Assembly (NCBI GenBank): GCA_025463785.1 | Contig: JAODBD010000005.1 | Span: forward strand, 124,001-188,000 | Origin: Glaciihabitans sp. | GTDB taxonomy: Bacteria > Actinomycetota > Actinomycetes > Actinomycetales > Microbacteriaceae | Direction of reading: 5' to 3' | DNA: 64,000 bases | Shown here: one piece after another, positions 41,995-51,126 of the stretch | Numbering within the stretch: position 1 is the stretch's first letter | Layout: each line of letters starts with the position of its first letter | Made by a program: the position numbers and the translations under genes | Notes under the pieces: generated by a model | Database searches by the model: none | The model's input: the letters and a program-made list of their open reading frames with translations, nothing else | What the model was told of the DNA's origin: nothing

Positions 41995-43136
41995 CCGAGG
42001 ACCCGCGTGCCGTCGAAGCAGCCGTGTTCGCGGCCCTCGCAACCGTAACCGACCCCGAGATTCGTCGCCCCATCACCGACCTGGACATGGTCGGCGCGGT
42101 CAACGTGGTCGACGGGGCAGCGGCCGTCACGATCAAGCTGACGATCGTCGGATGTCCGGCCGCGACCCGCATCGAAAGTGACGTTTTCGAGGCGGTTTCG
42201 GCCGTTCCCGGCATCACCTCAACGATCGTGAACGTCACCGTCATGACGCGCGAGGAACGCGAGGCTCTCACCGCGAAGCTGCGCGGCGGGCGGTCGAAGA
42301 CGCTGCAGTTCGGGCCCGATTCGCTCACCCGCATCTACGCGATCACCAGCGGCAAGGGCGGCGTCGGCAAGTCGACTCTGACGGCAAACCTGGGCGTCGC
42401 ACTTGCCGCTCGCGGACTACGGGTGGGCATCGTGGATGCCGACGTCTTCGGATTCTCGATCCCCGGCATCCTCGGGATTGAGGGCGCGAAACCAACCCAG
42501 GTCGGCGGCATGATCCTGCCACCGATTGCGCACGACGTGAAGGTCATCTCCATCGGGATGTTTGTCGACCGCGACCCCACGACCGGCGCGAGCGCGGCGG
42601 TCTCCTGGCGTGGTCCGATGCTGCATCGCACGATTCAGCAGTTCCTGACGGACGTGTTCTTCGGCGATCTCGACATCCTGTTGCTTGACCTCCCGCCCGG
42701 CACGGGTGACGTGGCGATCTCGCTGGGGCAGCTGCTGCCGCAGGCCGAGGTCATCGTCGTCACCACCCCGCAGCGGGCAGCGGCCGATGTCGCCGAGCGC
42801 AGTGCTCTGGTGGCTCGCCAAACCGGACAACGCGTCATTGGCGTGATCGAAAACATGGCCGGGCTGGCGCAGCCGGACGGCACCGTGCTCGACATTTTCG
42901 GCACAGGCGGCGGGGCGGATGCCGCAGCCCGGCTCTCAACGGACGCCGAGCCCGTGCCGCTACTGGCGGCAATCCCGATCAGCATCGGCCTGCGCGAGGG
43001 CGGCGACGCGGGCGCGCCCATCGTGCTTACGCACCCGGATGATCCCGCGGCAGTTGCCATTGCGGCCGTCGCGGCCCAGCTTGCCACCCGCGGCCGTGGT
43101 CTGGCCGGGCGCAAGCTCGGGCTCGCTGTCACGTAG
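41991..43136 (+). CDS. mrp: Mrp/ApbC-type Fe-S cluster carrier ATPase
   Basis: The start is a GTG overlapping the DUF1003 stop. The 381-residue product has an N-terminal MIP18-like domain (VFAALATVTDPEIRRPITDL) and a P-loop NTPase with the deviant Walker A ITSGKGGVGKST. Further motifs are VDADVFGFSIPG and LDLPPGTGDVAI. Mrp proteins bind and pass on iron-sulfur clusters in the cytoplasm. No CxxC cluster-binding pair is obvious in the C-terminal part, which is common in actinobacterial members. In M. tuberculosis mrp (Rv1229c) has the same neighbours. Confidence 0.93.
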   Translation: MTEDPRAVEAAVFAALATVTDPEIRRPITDLDMVGAVNVVDGAAAVTIKLTIVGCPAATRIESDVFEAVSAVPGITSTIVNVTVMTREEREALTAKLRGGRSKTLQFGPDSLTRIYAITSGKGGVGKSTLTANLGVALAARGLRVGIVDADVFGFSIPGILGIEGAKPTQVGGMILPPIAHDVKVISIGMFVDRDPTTGASAAVSWRGPMLHRTIQQFLTDVFFGDLDILLLDLPPGTGDVAISLGQLLPQAEVIVVTTPQRAAADVAERSALVARQTGQRVIGVIENMAGLAQPDGTVLDIFGTGGGADAAARLSTDAEPVPLLAAIPISIGLREGGDAGAPIVLTHPDDPAAVAIAAVAAQLATRGRGLAGRKLGLAVT

Positions 43137-43249
43137 GACGGCGGTCACGTGGGTCGCCGCCGCCGTTCGTCATCGGCGTGCCCTTCACGAAGGCCACGCT
43201 GACAACGACCTGGCGCGCAGAAGCCAGCGGTTCGTTGTAGTTTTGGCAC

Positions 43250-44800
43250 ATGTCCGGAATCGTTGTCGACCGGTCGCTCGCCGCTGAGCTGGTCAAAGAC
43301 CTCACAGCCTCCGGGGCGACCAGCACACCCATCATTGCGCCCTTCACCGGCGAGGTCCTCTACGACCTCCCGACCAGCACTTCCGGGGACGTCGCGGACG
43401 CCGCTGCCGCAGCCCGCGTGGCCCAGCTGGCCTGGCTGCAACTCGGCTTCACCGAGCGCCGCAGGATCCTGCTCAAGGCTCACGACCGGCTGCTCGCCGA
43501 TCGCGAGCGGTTGCTCGATGTGCTGCAGACGGAGACCGGCAAGACTCGTGGACAGGCGTTCGAGGAGGTCTTTCAGGGCGGGAACGCGACGCGGTATGCT
43601 GCCCTTTCGGCCCGAAAGGTGCTGGCGACCCGGCACCGCAGGGGCGGCATCCCGCTCGTTTTCTCGACTCGTGTGAGTTATAAAGCCAAGGGTGTCATCG
43701 GCGTCATCACGCCATGGAACTACCCGCTGAGCCTCGCGCTCATGGACATCGTGCCCGCCCTTGCAACCGGCAACGCGGTCGTGCAGAAGGCCGACAATCA
43801 GGGCGCGCTCACCATCCTCGCAACCCGACGAGCGTTCATTGATGCCGGTGTGCCCGCGGCTCTCTGGGCAGTAGTTGCCGGCGATGGCAACGACATCGGC
43901 AACGCGGTTGTGGATGCCGGAGACTACGTCTGTTTCACCGGCTCCACCGCAACGGGCACGCGGGTCGCCCAACGAGCAGCCGCGCGCCTCGTCGGCGCGT
44001 CGCTCGAGCTCGGTGGCAAGAATCCGATGATCGTGCTGGGTGACGTCAAGCCCGCCCAGGCCGCGGCCAATGCGGTGTACTCGTGTTTTTCATCCATGGG
44101 CCAGCTGTGCGTCTCGATCGAGCGCATCTACGTCGAGAAGTCCGTCGCGGACGAATTTACCAAGGCATTCGTGGCGCGGGTTGCCTCATTGGTTCCGGGC
44201 GCCGCGCTCGATTACACGACCGATATTGGCTCGCTGACGAATGTCGCGCAGCTTGAGCGTGTCACGGCCCACGTCAGTGACGCGGTCGCTAAAGGTGCAA
44301 CTGTGCTGACGGGCGGCAAGCCGCGCCCCGACCTCGGACCGTACTTCTACGAGCCGACCGTGCTGACGAATGTGACGAGCGAGATGTCCTGTTTCGCGGG
44401 CGAAACGTTCGGCCCCGTCGTCGCGATCACGGTGGTCGACAGTGTCGACGACGCCGTCGCGATCGCGAACGCCACCGAATACGGGCTCAATGCCTCCATC
44501 TTCAGCGGATCCAGGAGTCGCGCGCGTCGCATCGCCGACCGAATCAACGCGGGCAGCGTCAACATCAACGAGGGGTACCGCGCCAGCTTCTCCAGCATCG
44601 ACGCCCCCATGGGCGGAATGAAGAAGTCGGGGCTCGGTCGCCGCAACGGGCGCGAGGGGATGCTGCGCTTCGTCGACAGTCGAACGGTCGCCGAATCGAC
44701 GGGATTGATGACACTGCCGCGCACGGGCGCTGAGTTCGCAAAACTCTCCGGCGTGATGGAGTTGCTACTCAAATCGCTGAAGGCGATCCGCCGACGCTAG
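43250..44800 (+). CDS. gabD2: succinic semialdehyde dehydrogenase GabD2-type
   Basis: The 516-residue aldehyde dehydrogenase has the catalytic Cys in SMGQLCVSIERIYVE, the Glu in ASLELGGKNPMIV and the cofactor motif CFTGSTATGTRVA. SVNINEGYRASFSSIDAPMG near the end is typical of the GabD2 group (M. tuberculosis Rv1731). It oxidises succinate semialdehyde, and perhaps glutarate semialdehyde, with NADP+. TAGTTT (43238-43243) lies six bases before the ATG, so the gene is probably leaderless. It could complete the amine pathway encoded at 17-21 kb, though it is not linked to it. It abuts the convergent tatB end to end. Confidence 0.88.
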   Translation: MSGIVVDRSLAAELVKDLTASGATSTPIIAPFTGEVLYDLPTSTSGDVADAAAAARVAQLAWLQLGFTERRRILLKAHDRLLADRERLLDVLQTETGKTRGQAFEEVFQGGNATRYAALSARKVLATRHRRGGIPLVFSTRVSYKAKGVIGVITPWNYPLSLALMDIVPALATGNAVVQKADNQGALTILATRRAFIDAGVPAALWAVVAGDGNDIGNAVVDAGDYVCFTGSTATGTRVAQRAAARLVGASLELGGKNPMIVLGDVKPAQAAANAVYSCFSSMGQLCVSIERIYVEKSVADEFTKAFVARVASLVPGAALDYTTDIGSLTNVAQLERVTAHVSDAVAKGATVLTGGKPRPDLGPYFYEPTVLTNVTSEMSCFAGETFGPVVAITVVDSVDDAVAIANATEYGLNASIFSGSRSRARRIADRINAGSVNINEGYRASFSSIDAPMGGMKKSGLGRRNGREGMLRFVDSRTVAESTGLMTLPRTGAEFAKLSGVMELLLKSLKAIRRR

Positions 44801-45145
44801 TCAGGTCGATTCCGTGTCGTACGGCGCCGGGCCCTCGAGCGGCAGCACCGCGGGCCGCGCTGGCCTGACCACAGGCACAGGCGCCGGCGCGCCATCCTCA
44901 AGCAGAGCCTCACGGATGATCCGCCGCGGGTCATACTGCCTCGGGTCGAGCTTCTTCCAGTCGACGTCGTCGAAGTCGGGACCCATCTCTTCACGCAGGC
45001 GGTCCTTCGCGCCATCCGCCATGACCCGCAGTGCCTTCACCAGACGAGCCAGTTTCGCCGCGTACTCCGGCAGTCGTTCCGGGCCGAGCACGAAGACGGC
45101 GATGATCCCGATGATCGCCAGCTTTTCGATAGTCAGCCCAAACAC
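44801..45145 (-). CDS. tatB: Sec-independent protein translocase TatB
   Basis: The 114-residue protein has the TatA/B architecture: a short N-terminus with one membrane helix (TIEKLAIIGIIAVFVLGPER), the hinge Gly-Pro, and an amphipathic helix (EYAAKLARLVKALRVMADGA). An acidic and then Pro/Ala-rich tail follows. The VLGPERLPE sequence and longer helix favour TatB over TatA. It recognises twin-arginine substrates with TatC. The GTG start lies six bases after TAGTCT (45152-45157), so it is probably leaderless. It is divergent from the methyltransferase gene. In M. tuberculosis this neighbourhood also contains sigE, rseA and htrA, which are absent here. Confidence 0.9.
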   Translation of the reverse strand: MFGLTIEKLAIIGIIAVFVLGPERLPEYAAKLARLVKALRVMADGAKDRLREEMGPDFDDVDWKKLDPRQYDPRRIIREALLEDGAPAPVPVVRPARPAVLPLEGPAPYDTEST

Positions 45146-45208
45146 GCACTCAGACTAACTCTTGCGGCCGGGTCAATGCCCCTACGCTGGGATCGATAGG
45201 GAGTGAGC

Positions 45209-45841
45209 GTGGCCGAAAAAGACCTGAGCTGGAAGTTTGCGGAAGACCTCGTCGTTGAGAATCCGCACATCGCCGCCGCTCGGCAGCACTCACTCGAGAA
45301 CGGTGTCGACCCAATCTCACCCGGGGTCGGCGCACAGATTGCGGTACTTGCCGCCGCGACCAACGCACAGACCGTCATCGAGATCGGGACGGGTGTCGGC
45401 GTCAGCGGCCTCTGGGTGTTCGCCGGTGCGCCAGGGGCGACTCTGACATCCATCGACATTGAGCTTGACTACCAGCAGTCGGCGAAGCGCGCCTTCGCCG
45501 AGGCGGGCATCCCGGCCAACCGGGCACGCCTGATCGCGGGGCGCGCGCTTGACGTGTTGCCGCGGATGAACGAGTCGAGCTACGACCTGGTTCTCGTGGA
45601 TGCCGACCCGCACTCGGTGATCGAGTATGTGGAGCACGGGCTCAGGCTCGTACGGGTGGGTGGAACTGTTCTCGTGCCGCACGCACTCTGGCGCGGTCGA
45701 GTCGCAGACCCCGCACAGCGCGACGACACCGTGAGCGACTTCCGCACTCTGCTGAAGGAGATTGCGGCATCCCCCGCGGTCCTCGGCGCCCTGTCGCTTG
45801 CTGGCGACGGACTGCTTCAGCTCACGCGAGTCGCAGGCTGA
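45209..45841 (+). CDS. SAM-dependent O-methyltransferase (class I)
   Basis: Of two GTG codons, 45209 is preferred because AGGGAG (45198-45203) is correctly spaced. The 210-residue product has the SAM-binding motif VIEIGTGVGVSGLW, the acidic motif LTSIDIELD and the motif SYDLVLVDADPHS. It is of the COMT-like O-methyltransferase group (M. tuberculosis Rv1220c lies in the same context). The substrate is unknown. The end of the gene is the first of three 16-bp tandem units, each with a stop codon in the same place. Confidence 0.9.
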   Translation: MAEKDLSWKFAEDLVVENPHIAAARQHSLENGVDPISPGVGAQIAVLAAATNAQTVIEIGTGVGVSGLWVFAGAPGATLTSIDIELDYQQSAKRAFAEAGIPANRARLIAGRALDVLPRMNESSYDLVLVDADPHSVIEYVEHGLRLVRVGGTVLVPHALWRGRVADPAQRDDTVSDFRTLLKEIAASPAVLGALSLAGDGLLQLTRVAG

Positions 45842-45880
45842 GCGCGTGGCAGGCTAAGCGCGAAGCAGGCTGAGCGCGAG
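45833..45880 (+). repeat. three 16-bp tandem units over the methyltransferase stop
   Basis: GCAGGCTGAGCGCGTG, GCAGGCTAAGCGCGAA and GCAGGCTGAGCGCGAG follow each other without a gap. The stop TGA of the gene sits in unit 1, and units 2 and 3 have TAA and TGA at the same position. Confidence 0.93.
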
Positions 45881-45911
45881 CCATACAAGGCACGAGGCAG
45901 CCCGATAACAC

Positions 45912-46082
45912 CTAGCTCTGAACGACGCCTGCGAGAGCGTCGTGAAGCTCCTTGGCCTCGGCGTCATTCACTGAAACGACCAGACGACCGCCACCCTCGA
46001 GCGGGACCCGCACGATGATGAGACGACCCTCTTTAACAGCCTCCATTGGCCCGTCTCCGGTCCTCGGCTTCATGGCTGCCAT
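45912..46082 (-). CDS. DUF3117 small protein
   Basis: The 56-residue product starts at the ATG at 46082, preceded by AAAGGGG; the longer frame from 46115 is not supported. It matches DUF3117, a family of very short, highly conserved actinobacterial proteins (AAMKPRTGDGPMEAVKEGR, VRVPLEGGGRLVVSV). It is likely a small beta-rich cytoplasmic protein. The function is unknown. It stands alone between the methyltransferase and mannosyltransferase genes. Confidence 0.9.
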   Translation of the reverse strand: MAAMKPRTGDGPMEAVKEGRLIIVRVPLEGGGRLVVSVNDAEAKELHDALAGVVQS

Positions 46083-46166
46083 GAGTGGTCCCCTTTCAAG
46101 TGGATACCCCTCCATTATCGCCTATTTCTCAGACTCTACGAAAACGTGGACAGAGCGGTCGGCTCG

Positions 46167-47405
46167 CTACGGGGGCGTCCAGTCAATTCCATCGAACCAA
46201 TAGGCGATATAAACCCAACCAATTTGCCCCGCAATCATCAGGATGACGATGCCGACTCGATAGGCCGTCGACCGTGGAATTGCGAGCGGTCCGACCAGCG
46301 GAAACACGGGCATAAACATCCTGAACACACTGGATTGGGGAAAGAAGACCGCCAGAAGATAGAGCGTCCAGCTGGCGATCCAGAGTCGAAGGTCGACGCC
46401 GATGCGCTTGACCTGCGGCGAAAACATCAGGGCAGCGAACAGTCCCAGCACGACGACCAGGAGGACGATCGGGATGACCGTGCCAGCGACCCCGGCCCGA
46501 CCCAGCCACCAGAGTGCACCCTGCACCCACGGACTGAACGGCACCAGCGGCGCCCAGCCGACATACGGCCAGCGCCAGGACAGTTCCGTGGCCGTGTACG
46601 CGTCTGGGACGCCGGTCACCCATCCCGCGATCGCCGGCCACGCGTATCCGAGGGCAAGGCTCGCGATCGTCGCGATGACGGCCGCGACGACCTGCGCGTT
46701 CGGGAATGGGTCGCGTTTTCGCTGCGTCCAGCGGTAGATGACGTGGAGGCCCATCGTTAGTGCGAATGCGAGGCCGCCAGGTCGGGTGAACGACATGACG
46801 GCGACGAACGGCAGCATCGTCCAGTACCGGCGCTTCTGGAGGAAGTACAACGCGAGGGCGAGAAAAAACAGGAACATCGACTCGGCGTAATCGACTTGCA
46901 TGATCGGTGACAGGGGCGCAACGCAGAACAGCACGACCGAGAACAGCGCGGTCGATGAGCCCAACTGGGAGACGAGCAGTTTGTAGACGACGAGTGCCGC
47001 CCCCGCGGCGAACCCGACCGAGACGAGCACCCCAACGACGTTGAAGGTGAGCCCGGTTGCGAGCTGCAAGGTGTGCACGAGGTAGGGGTATGCAGGCAGA
47101 AACGCCCAGGTGTTTTGGTTGATGTGGCCGTCTGACGTGAGCGGCAGCACCGACGGATAACCGGTCGCACCGACGAATTGGTACCAGGTGCCATCCCAGA
47201 TCCCGGCGAACGCCATGTAATGCGGATGCGCCGGCGTCCACGGGTTAGCGGGCTGGATTCCCGCGAAGGCCAGCAGGATGATGGTCGAAACCACTCGGGA
47301 CGCCACGAACACGACGAGCACCTTCACCCACCACGGGGTGAGCCGGTATCGCACCTTCAGCGACGCGGGTGAGGGTTCACGGCGCAGCTCAAGCGTGTCA
47401 GTCAT
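46167..47405 (-). CDS. PIG-V-like integral membrane mannosyltransferase
   Basis: The start at 47405 overlaps the dapE end by 8 bases, giving 412 residues. About ten membrane helices are seen. The first loop holds the GT-C-type acidic motif IWDGTWYQFVGATGYPS, typical of PIG-V/GPI mannosyltransferase-like enzymes that use polyprenyl-phosphate mannose outside the cytoplasm. It probably adds mannose to a lipid, glycan or protein of the envelope; the acceptor cannot be told. The overlap with dapE suggests one transcript, although the functions are not obviously related. Confidence 0.82.
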   Translation of the reverse strand: MTDTLELRREPSPASLKVRYRLTPWWVKVLVVFVASRVVSTIILLAFAGIQPANPWTPAHPHYMAFAGIWDGTWYQFVGATGYPSVLPLTSDGHINQNTWAFLPAYPYLVHTLQLATGLTFNVVGVLVSVGFAAGAALVVYKLLVSQLGSSTALFSVVLFCVAPLSPIMQVDYAESMFLFFLALALYFLQKRRYWTMLPFVAVMSFTRPGGLAFALTMGLHVIYRWTQRKRDPFPNAQVVAAVIATIASLALGYAWPAIAGWVTGVPDAYTATELSWRWPYVGWAPLVPFSPWVQGALWWLGRAGVAGTVIPIVLLVVVLGLFAALMFSPQVKRIGVDLRLWIASWTLYLLAVFFPQSSVFRMFMPVFPLVGPLAIPRSTAYRVGIVILMIAGQIGWVYIAYWFDGIDWTPP

Positions 47406-48504
47406 CCGCGCCGGGCTGCCGCGAGGCGGTGAGCCAGGCCCGCAACCCCCGCTCGTACGAGATGATCTGCTCGACGGCGACCCGCTCGTCGTCGGCGTGG
47501 GCCTTGAGCGGATCACCAGGGCCGTAGTTCACAGCGGGGACACCCAGGGCCGAGAATCGGGCGACATCCGTCCAACCGTACTTGGGCCTCGGTTCGCTTC
47601 CGATCGCGGCAACCAGTTGCTGCGCGAGCGGTGCGTCGAGGCCAGGACGCGCGCCCTCGGCCAGATCGACGACCGTGAGGTCGTACCCGGAGAAGAGCTC
47701 GCGCAGGTACACGACCGCTTCGTCCCCCGATCGACTGGGCGCGAAGCGGTAGTTGATGACGACCATGGCCTCATCCGGAATGACGTTGCCCGCAACTCCC
47801 CCACTGATGCCGACTGCGCTCAGACTCTCGCGATAGACGAGGCCGTCAACCTCAACCTCCCGCGGGATGTACGCGGCGAGGGTATCGAGGATCGGCGCGA
47901 GATCGTGGATGGCGTTGTGCCCGACCCACGCGCGAGCCGAGTGCGCCCGCGTGCCAAAGGTTCGAATCTCGACTCTGAGATTGCCGTTGCACCCGCCCTC
48001 GATGATCGAGTTGCTTGGTTCGCCGAGGATGGCGAAGTCGCCCTCGAGGAGGTCCGGACGGTTGTCCGCGAGTCTTCCGAGGCCGTTGAGGGCAGCGGAA
48101 ACCTCTTCGTGGTCATACCAGATCCAGCTGATGTCGAAGGCGGGATCGGAGAGTTCTGCGGCTAGCTTCAACTGCACCGCGACGCCGGATTTCATGTCGA
48201 CCGTCCCGCGGCCCCAAAGATAGTCGACGCCGTCAATGGTCTCGTCCCGCGTCGGAACGTTGCGGTTGATCGGCACCGTGTCGATGTGACCGGCGATGAC
48301 CACACGGCGATCGCGACCCAGATTCGTTTTGGCGACCACGACATCCCCGTCGCGGAAGAGTTCAAGGTGGCTGGAACCGGCAAGCGCAGCCTCGATCGCA
48401 TCGGCCAGCGGGCCCTCATCACCCGAGACCGACTCGATATCGCAGAGTTGGCGGGTGAGATCGAGAGAGGAGGCGCGCAGGTCAAGGACGGGCGTGTCTG
48501 GCAT
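47398..48504 (-). CDS. dapE: succinyl-diaminopimelate desuccinylase
   Basis: The 368-residue M20 peptidase-family enzyme has the metal motifs VVIAGHIDTVPI, YLWGRGTVDMKSGVAV and WYDHEEVSAALNG, the dimerisation domain with RAHSARAWVGHNAIHD, and the C-terminal His region. It cleaves N-succinyl-LL-diaminopimelate to LL-DAP and succinate for lysine and peptidoglycan. The start is leaderless-like, with TAGAAT (48511-48516) six bases before the ATG. It is divergent from dapD. Confidence 0.93.
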   Translation of the reverse strand: MPDTPVLDLRASSLDLTRQLCDIESVSGDEGPLADAIEAALAGSSHLELFRDGDVVVAKTNLGRDRRVVIAGHIDTVPINRNVPTRDETIDGVDYLWGRGTVDMKSGVAVQLKLAAELSDPAFDISWIWYDHEEVSAALNGLGRLADNRPDLLEGDFAILGEPSNSIIEGGCNGNLRVEIRTFGTRAHSARAWVGHNAIHDLAPILDTLAAYIPREVEVDGLVYRESLSAVGISGGVAGNVIPDEAMVVINYRFAPSRSGDEAVVYLRELFSGYDLTVVDLAEGARPGLDAPLAQQLVAAIGSEPRPKYGWTDVARFSALGVPAVNYGPGDPLKAHADDERVAVEQIISYERGLRAWLTASRQPGADD

Positions 48505-48599
48505 GCCAGAATTCTAGGCGAGGTGGGTAAGCGGTGTTGTCACGGCGGCACGCATGGCCGCCAGGCGCATCCTTCAATCCCGCTCGGTACTCTTGTGGC

Positions 48600-49538
48600 A
48601 TGACTTCTCGTGCCGCCTGGGGCTACGGCCTCGCGACCATCGCCGGCGACGGTACCGTACTCGACACCTGGTTCCCCACGCCGACGCTCGGCGCGATGCC
48701 CGGCGGGACCGAGCGTTACCTTGCCCCCGCCGACTTCGAAGCCCTCATCGGCGACGACCCGCGCAGGAATGTTCGCCTCGACTTCGTCACGGTCGAGATC
48801 GATCTGGATGCCGCCCCAGCGTCCACCTCGGACGCCTACCTGCGCCTCCACCTCCTGTCCCACCTGCTCACGCCCCCCAACACGATCAATCTCGATGGGC
48901 TGTTCGCACACCTCCCGATCGTCGCGTGGACAACCGCAGGGCCCATCCATCCGAACGACCTCACGCGGCTGCGTGCGCCGCTGCAGCGCGCTGGCATCTC
49001 GGTGACGGGTATCGATAAGTTCCCGCGCCTGCTCGACTACGTGGTGCCCGCTCGCGTGCGAATCGCAGACGCATCCCGCGTGCGCCTCGGCGCCCATCTC
49101 GCGCCCGGCACGACTGTCATGCACGAGGGTTTCGTGAACTTCAACGCCGGTACCCTCGGCGCATCCATGGTCGAGGGCCGCATCTCGCAGGGCGTCGTTG
49201 TGGGCAACGGGTCAGACATCGGCGGCGGCGCATCCATCATGGGCACGCTGTCCGGCGGGGGAACCGAGCGGGTCTCCATCGGCGAGCGTGCGCTGCTGGG
49301 CGCCAACTCGGGCATCGGCATCTCGATCGGCGACGACAGCGTCGTCGAAGCGGGGCTGTATGTCACCGCCGGCACCAAGGTGTCCATCGTCGGCGATGGT
49401 GAGGCACGCGCGGTGAAGGCCGTTGAACTCAGTGGGGTGCCGGGGCTGCTGTTCCGACGCAACTCGCTCACCGGCGCTGTCGAGGTGCTTGCGCGAACCG
49501 GCCGCGGCATCCAACTCAATTCGGCGCTGCACGCCTAA
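48600..49538 (+). CDS. dapD: tetrahydrodipicolinate N-succinyltransferase
   Basis: The start at 48600 follows TACTCT (48588-48593) by six bases, so the mRNA is probably leaderless. The 312-residue product has the N-terminal domain of actinobacterial DapD and a left-handed beta-helix of hexapeptide repeats ([40 protein letters not shown]). It uses succinyl-CoA to acylate tetrahydrodipicolinate, the step before DapC. The gene end, including TAA, is duplicated in tandem (49526-49559). Confidence 0.94.
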   Translation: MTSRAAWGYGLATIAGDGTVLDTWFPTPTLGAMPGGTERYLAPADFEALIGDDPRRNVRLDFVTVEIDLDAAPASTSDAYLRLHLLSHLLTPPNTINLDGLFAHLPIVAWTTAGPIHPNDLTRLRAPLQRAGISVTGIDKFPRLLDYVVPARVRIADASRVRLGAHLAPGTTVMHEGFVNFNAGTLGASMVEGRISQGVVVGNGSDIGGGASIMGTLSGGGTERVSIGERALLGANSGIGISIGDDSVVEAGLYVTAGTKVSIVGDGEARAVKAVELSGVPGLLFRRNSLTGAVEVLARTGRGIQLNSALHA

Positions 49539-49559
49539 GCAAGCTGCACGCCTAAGTAA
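49526..49559 (+). repeat. 17-bp tandem duplication including the dapD stop
   Basis: GCTGCACGCCTAAGCAA is followed directly by GCTGCACGCCTAAGTAA. The TAA stop is in the first copy. The second copy repeats it in a shifted frame, because 17 is not a multiple of three. Confidence 0.92.
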
Positions 49560-49594
49560 TCAGACGAGAACGCCCGGCGGCGACAGCGCTCAGG

Positions 49595-50914
49595 TTACTC
49601 CCGGCGCGACACGCGAGGTCTGGTGAGCGACCGGGTGCGAGCGAGGATCACCATCGTGAGCCCCAGGAGCAGCACGGAGAGCGCACCGATCGTTGGTCCG
49701 ACGGCATCCGTTCCGGTGAGAGCGAGTGTTGGGGCAGCCGCGGCGATGCCGATCGCAACGATCGAGACGGCGCCGCTCGACTGGCCGACGAAGACGAGAT
49801 GATGGCTTCCCGGCTGGAGGGCGGAGAGATCCACTCCGGTGAGGTCGACGACACCGGCAATGACCGGGAACGTGCCAACTAACAGCGGGCTCGAATAGGC
49901 GTAGACGTCGACGAACGTATCGGAGGTGTCCGACCACGGAAGCGCGGCGTCGAAGGGGGCCGACGGGTCGATCGAGGTCAGGCCGGACCCCGCTGGTGCG
50001 CCATTGATGGAGAAAGTGTTGGTGGTAGCGGCGACGTCAATATTGTTCGTGGTGATGTAGCCCTGAAGAGCGGTGGAATTTGCGACGGGCGGAGGCGTGG
50101 GCGCTGCCGCCACCGGGGCGAAGTCAAAGGTCGCGCCACCGACGGTCATGCTCTTCACCCAGCCGGCGGTCGGCGCAGCGGCGCCAGAGCCCGCGCCGAA
50201 TCCGACCGATACGACCTGATAATGGGCCATCTGGCCGAGATAGTCGCTGAGTTTGTGGCCGACGCGAGAGAATGTCGCCGGAAAGCTTCCGACCCGCTTC
50301 TGGCTCATCCAGCCAGCCGTCTTGGTTGGGACGGTTCCGCTGTTGCCCGCGGTGTCGGCGCTCAGGTCCACGGTGCTCCAGGTGGACGTCGTGGCAAACG
50401 GTTCCCATTTCACCAGCGCGTAGCACCAGGTCGAGTCAACGCCGGCAATACCCCAGCCGGATGCGGAGGTGCAGGGAGATGAACCGGTGGGAGCGAACTG
50501 GGTGTCGGTCGGCTGATAGGCGACCTCGATCTGGAAATTCACGTTGCTACCGGTGTAGGTGTAGCTGGCCGCTGATAGCAGCGCAGGCAGGTCTGTTGGG
50601 CGATCGGCCACTGCATAGTCGTGGTGCAGGTTGATGCCGGCGGATGTCGTGGGCAGGTTCAGCTTGATGGCATCCGAACGGTCGAACGAGTCTGCGGTCA
50701 TCGCAAATGATCCGGCGTTGCCGCTGTCCCTGTCCTGCCACCAGCCGGCGCCGCTCGGCGGTGCACCGCCGACATCGGGCGCCGTGACAGAGGTGGATGC
50801 GGACGTTGCGAATGCGACTGAGACACCCCCGGTAGCCACCCACGCGGTCGTCGCAAGAACGGCTACGCCGGTCGCAGCGAGTTTGGACAGAACGGTCTGG
50901 CTATAGTGCTTCAC
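49595..50914 (-). CDS. secreted surface protein with C-terminal LALTG sorting-like signal
   Basis: The start is a GTG with AAGGAC upstream; the product has 439 residues. A signal peptide (LAATGVAVLATTAWVATGGV, ending near AFAT) is followed by a beta-rich, Ser/Thr/Gly-rich ectodomain with one close Cys pair. A Pro-rich linker (APVAAAPTPPPVA) and a second small domain follow. The C-terminus has LALTGTD, a hydrophobic helix (VGPTIGALSVLLLGLTMVIL) and an Arg-rich tail. This matches sortase substrates of the LAxTG (class E) type. No sortase gene is in the window. Ligand and function are unknown. Confidence 0.8.
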   Translation of the reverse strand: MKHYSQTVLSKLAATGVAVLATTAWVATGGVSVAFATSASTSVTAPDVGGAPPSGAGWWQDRDSGNAGSFAMTADSFDRSDAIKLNLPTTSAGINLHHDYAVADRPTDLPALLSAASYTYTGSNVNFQIEVAYQPTDTQFAPTGSSPCTSASGWGIAGVDSTWCYALVKWEPFATTSTWSTVDLSADTAGNSGTVPTKTAGWMSQKRVGSFPATFSRVGHKLSDYLGQMAHYQVVSVGFGAGSGAAAPTAGWVKSMTVGGATFDFAPVAAAPTPPPVANSTALQGYITTNNIDVAATTNTFSINGAPAGSGLTSIDPSAPFDAALPWSDTSDTFVDVYAYSSPLLVGTFPVIAGVVDLTGVDLSALQPGSHHLVFVGQSSGAVSIVAIGIAAAAPTLALTGTDAVGPTIGALSVLLLGLTMVILARTRSLTRPRVSRRE

Positions 50915-51126
50915 GTCCTTACTCTGCCAGAATAATTCGCCTGCGCCAGCACTTCGAGCAAAATGTCACTCGGAATGGGGGCAATTGTGTGCGAAATGTA
51001 CCCCGAATTCATCCAGAGTTAAGACTCAGGATCAACCAGCGCGGGCACTGCTCCAACAGAGCGTACCCCGAAAACGCTCGCTCGCTGTGCCCGTTGCGCT
51101 GTGCAATCCTCATCTGCACAGCAGCG
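50915..51126. other. gap between surface protein gene and gltA
   Basis: It carries the promoter and ribosome binding site of the minus-strand surface gene. A GAGCGT/ACGCTC hairpin at 51059-51079, downstream of the gltA stop, may act as its terminator. No gene is credible here. Confidence 0.4.
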
